Source: an uncultured Leucobacter sp. (GTDB lineage Bacteria; Actinomycetota; Actinomycetes; Actinomycetales; Microbacteriaceae). From it: a stretch of 12,133 nt of DNA. Numbering within the stretch: the stretch's first letter is position 1; every line of letters begins with the position of its first letter. Shown piece after piece: positions 11,356 through 12,133 of the stretch. A model generated the notes under the pieces. That model made no database searches and was not told the DNA's origin. It was given only the letters and a program-made list of their open reading frames with translations. The stretch spans positions 1 through 12,133 of the forward strand of contig CALMSE010000345.1 in assembly GCA_937872275.1 (NCBI GenBank), read 5' to 3'. The position numbers and the translations under genes were made by a program.

Positions 11356-12133
11356 ATGTCCGAGGAAGTACGCCCCATCACGGCCCAGAGCACGATCAGC
11401 GACTGGCTGGATCACCCGACCGGCGGGCCGCTGCTGCGCGAGATGCTCTCCGCGTCGGGCCAGGACGCGGGGGCGCTGGCGCCGGTGCACGGGCTGCCGC
11501 TCCAGCGCCTCGTCGAGCTGAGCCAGGGGCAGATGCCGCAGTCCGTCGTCGACGACCTCGTGCTGCGCGCGAACGGAGGGACCATGCCCGAGGCGGAGGC
11601 CGCGGCAACGGGGTGGAGCGAGCGCGTCACGGCCGGGCGCTTCGACGGCAGGACCGTGATCGTCACCGGTGCGGGCTCGGGCATCGGGCGCGCCACCGCC
11701 GCGCGCGTGGTCCGGGAGGGCGGTCGCGTGGTCGGAGTCGACGTGTCGGCCGATCGGCTCGCCGAGGTGGCGGGCGAGCTCGGCTCAGGCTTCGCGGCCG
11801 TCACCGCCGACATCACCTCCGAGGAGGGCGTCGCCGCGATCCTCGCCGCCACCGGCGGTCGCGTGGACGGCCTCGCGAACGTCGCGGGCATCATGGACGA
11901 CATGTCGGCGCTGCACGAGGTCACCGATGCGCTCTGGGACCGGGTCATCGCCGTGAACGTCACCGGCATGATGCGCCTGACCCGCGCGGTGCTGCCGCTC
12001 ATGATCGAGGCCGGCAGCGGTTCGATCGTGAACATCGCGTCGGAGGCGGGGCTGCGGGGGTCGGCCGCGGGCGCGGCCTACACCGCCTCGAAGCACGCGG
12101 TCGTCGGCCTGACCAAGAACAGCGCCTTCATGT
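11356..12133 (+). CDS. SDR oxidoreductase with N-terminal helical extension (3' end missing)
   Basis: The first 259 residues of a short-chain dehydrogenase/reductase; the gene runs off the right edge. The SDR core begins near residue 96. It has the cofactor loop TGAGSGIG (104-111), Asp129 at the end of the second strand (suggesting NAD preference), ANVAG (174-178) for the usual NNAG, Asn201, Ser229, and Tyr242-x3-Lys246. Before it lies an extension of about 95 residues, probably helical, with TISDWLDHPTGGPLLREML and LPLQRLVELSQGQMP. It resembles a short segment I recall in some actinobacterial GH3 glycosidases. An AGAGGG-like ribosome-binding site precedes the ATG, and the codon pattern stays coding throughout the extension. 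The substrate is unknown. The divergent TetR is its likely repressor. Confidence 0.86.
   Translation, partial: MSEEVRPITAQSTISDWLDHPTGGPLLREMLSASGQDAGALAPVHGLPLQRLVELSQGQMPQSVVDDLVLRANGGTMPEAEAAATGWSERVTAGRFDGRTVIVTGAGSGIGRATAARVVREGGRVVGVDVSADRLAEVAGELGSGFAAVTADITSEEGVAAILAATGGRVDGLANVAGIMDDMSALHEVTDALWDRVIAVNVTGMMRLTRAVLPLMIEAGSGSIVNIASEAGLRGSAAGAAYTASKHAVVGLTKNSAFM

Noticed and set aside
10048..11490. Long minus-strand reading frame (480 codons) across the lysR 3' end, the repeats and tetR
   Set aside because: It is antisense to lysR and out of frame with tetR, and reads through the hexamer repeats as Asp-Leu and Glu-Ile runs. GC-rich DNA leaves such frames open by chance.

Overview
The window is GC-rich DNA, about 65-70% by eye, with GTG and TTG starts alongside ATG and G/C-ending codons. 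It also carries an exact HspR-type (HAIR) operator upstream of clpB. These traits point to a high-GC actinobacterium. Micrococcales, perhaps Microbacteriaceae, is my best guess, but it rests on general resemblance and not on a search.

The centre (about 2.3-9.4 kb, minus strand) is a catabolic cluster for the protocatechuate 4,5 (meta-) cleavage pathway. Read in transcription order it holds ligJ (4-oxalomesaconate hydratase), ligK (CHA/HMG aldolase), ligI (2-pyrone-4,6-dicarboxylate hydrolase) and a single-chain ligAB (protocatechuate 4,5-dioxygenase with alpha and beta domains fused). A strong hairpin in a 151-nt gap follows, then ligC (CHMS dehydrogenase), an aldo/keto reductase and a ModA-like binding protein without a signal peptide. 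The chain runs protocatechuate -> CHMS (LigAB) -> PDC (LigC) -> oxalomesaconate (LigI) -> CHA (LigJ) -> pyruvate + oxaloacetate (LigK). The oxalomesaconate tautomerase (LigU/GalD type) is not in the window. Genes are 2-11 nt apart or overlap, except at the hairpin gap. A divergent LysR gene (9419-10324, +) sits at the promoter end. Its upstream region carries two TAGATACA repeats 22 bp apart plus a third GATACA. A PcaR/PobR-like IclR gene lies beyond the cluster's terminator (1484-2263, -), so two regulator families flank the cluster.

Left end: a 5' fragment of clpB (minus, running off the window) that lacks the usual N-domain. A perfect HAIR element lies 48 nt upstream of its start. Next comes a TMEM175/DUF1211-like membrane protein with its own candidate terminator.

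Right end: LysR and a TetR gene converge on a 307-nt gap dominated by repeats. These are a 14-bp tandem array and a roughly 133-nt palindromic element whose arms are built of (GATCTC)n / (GATCGAG)-like hexamers. The palindrome is the least explained structure in the window. TetR is divergent from a partial SDR oxidoreductase with an unusual N-terminal extension of about 95 residues. The two share a promoter region with a perfect 15-bp palindrome.
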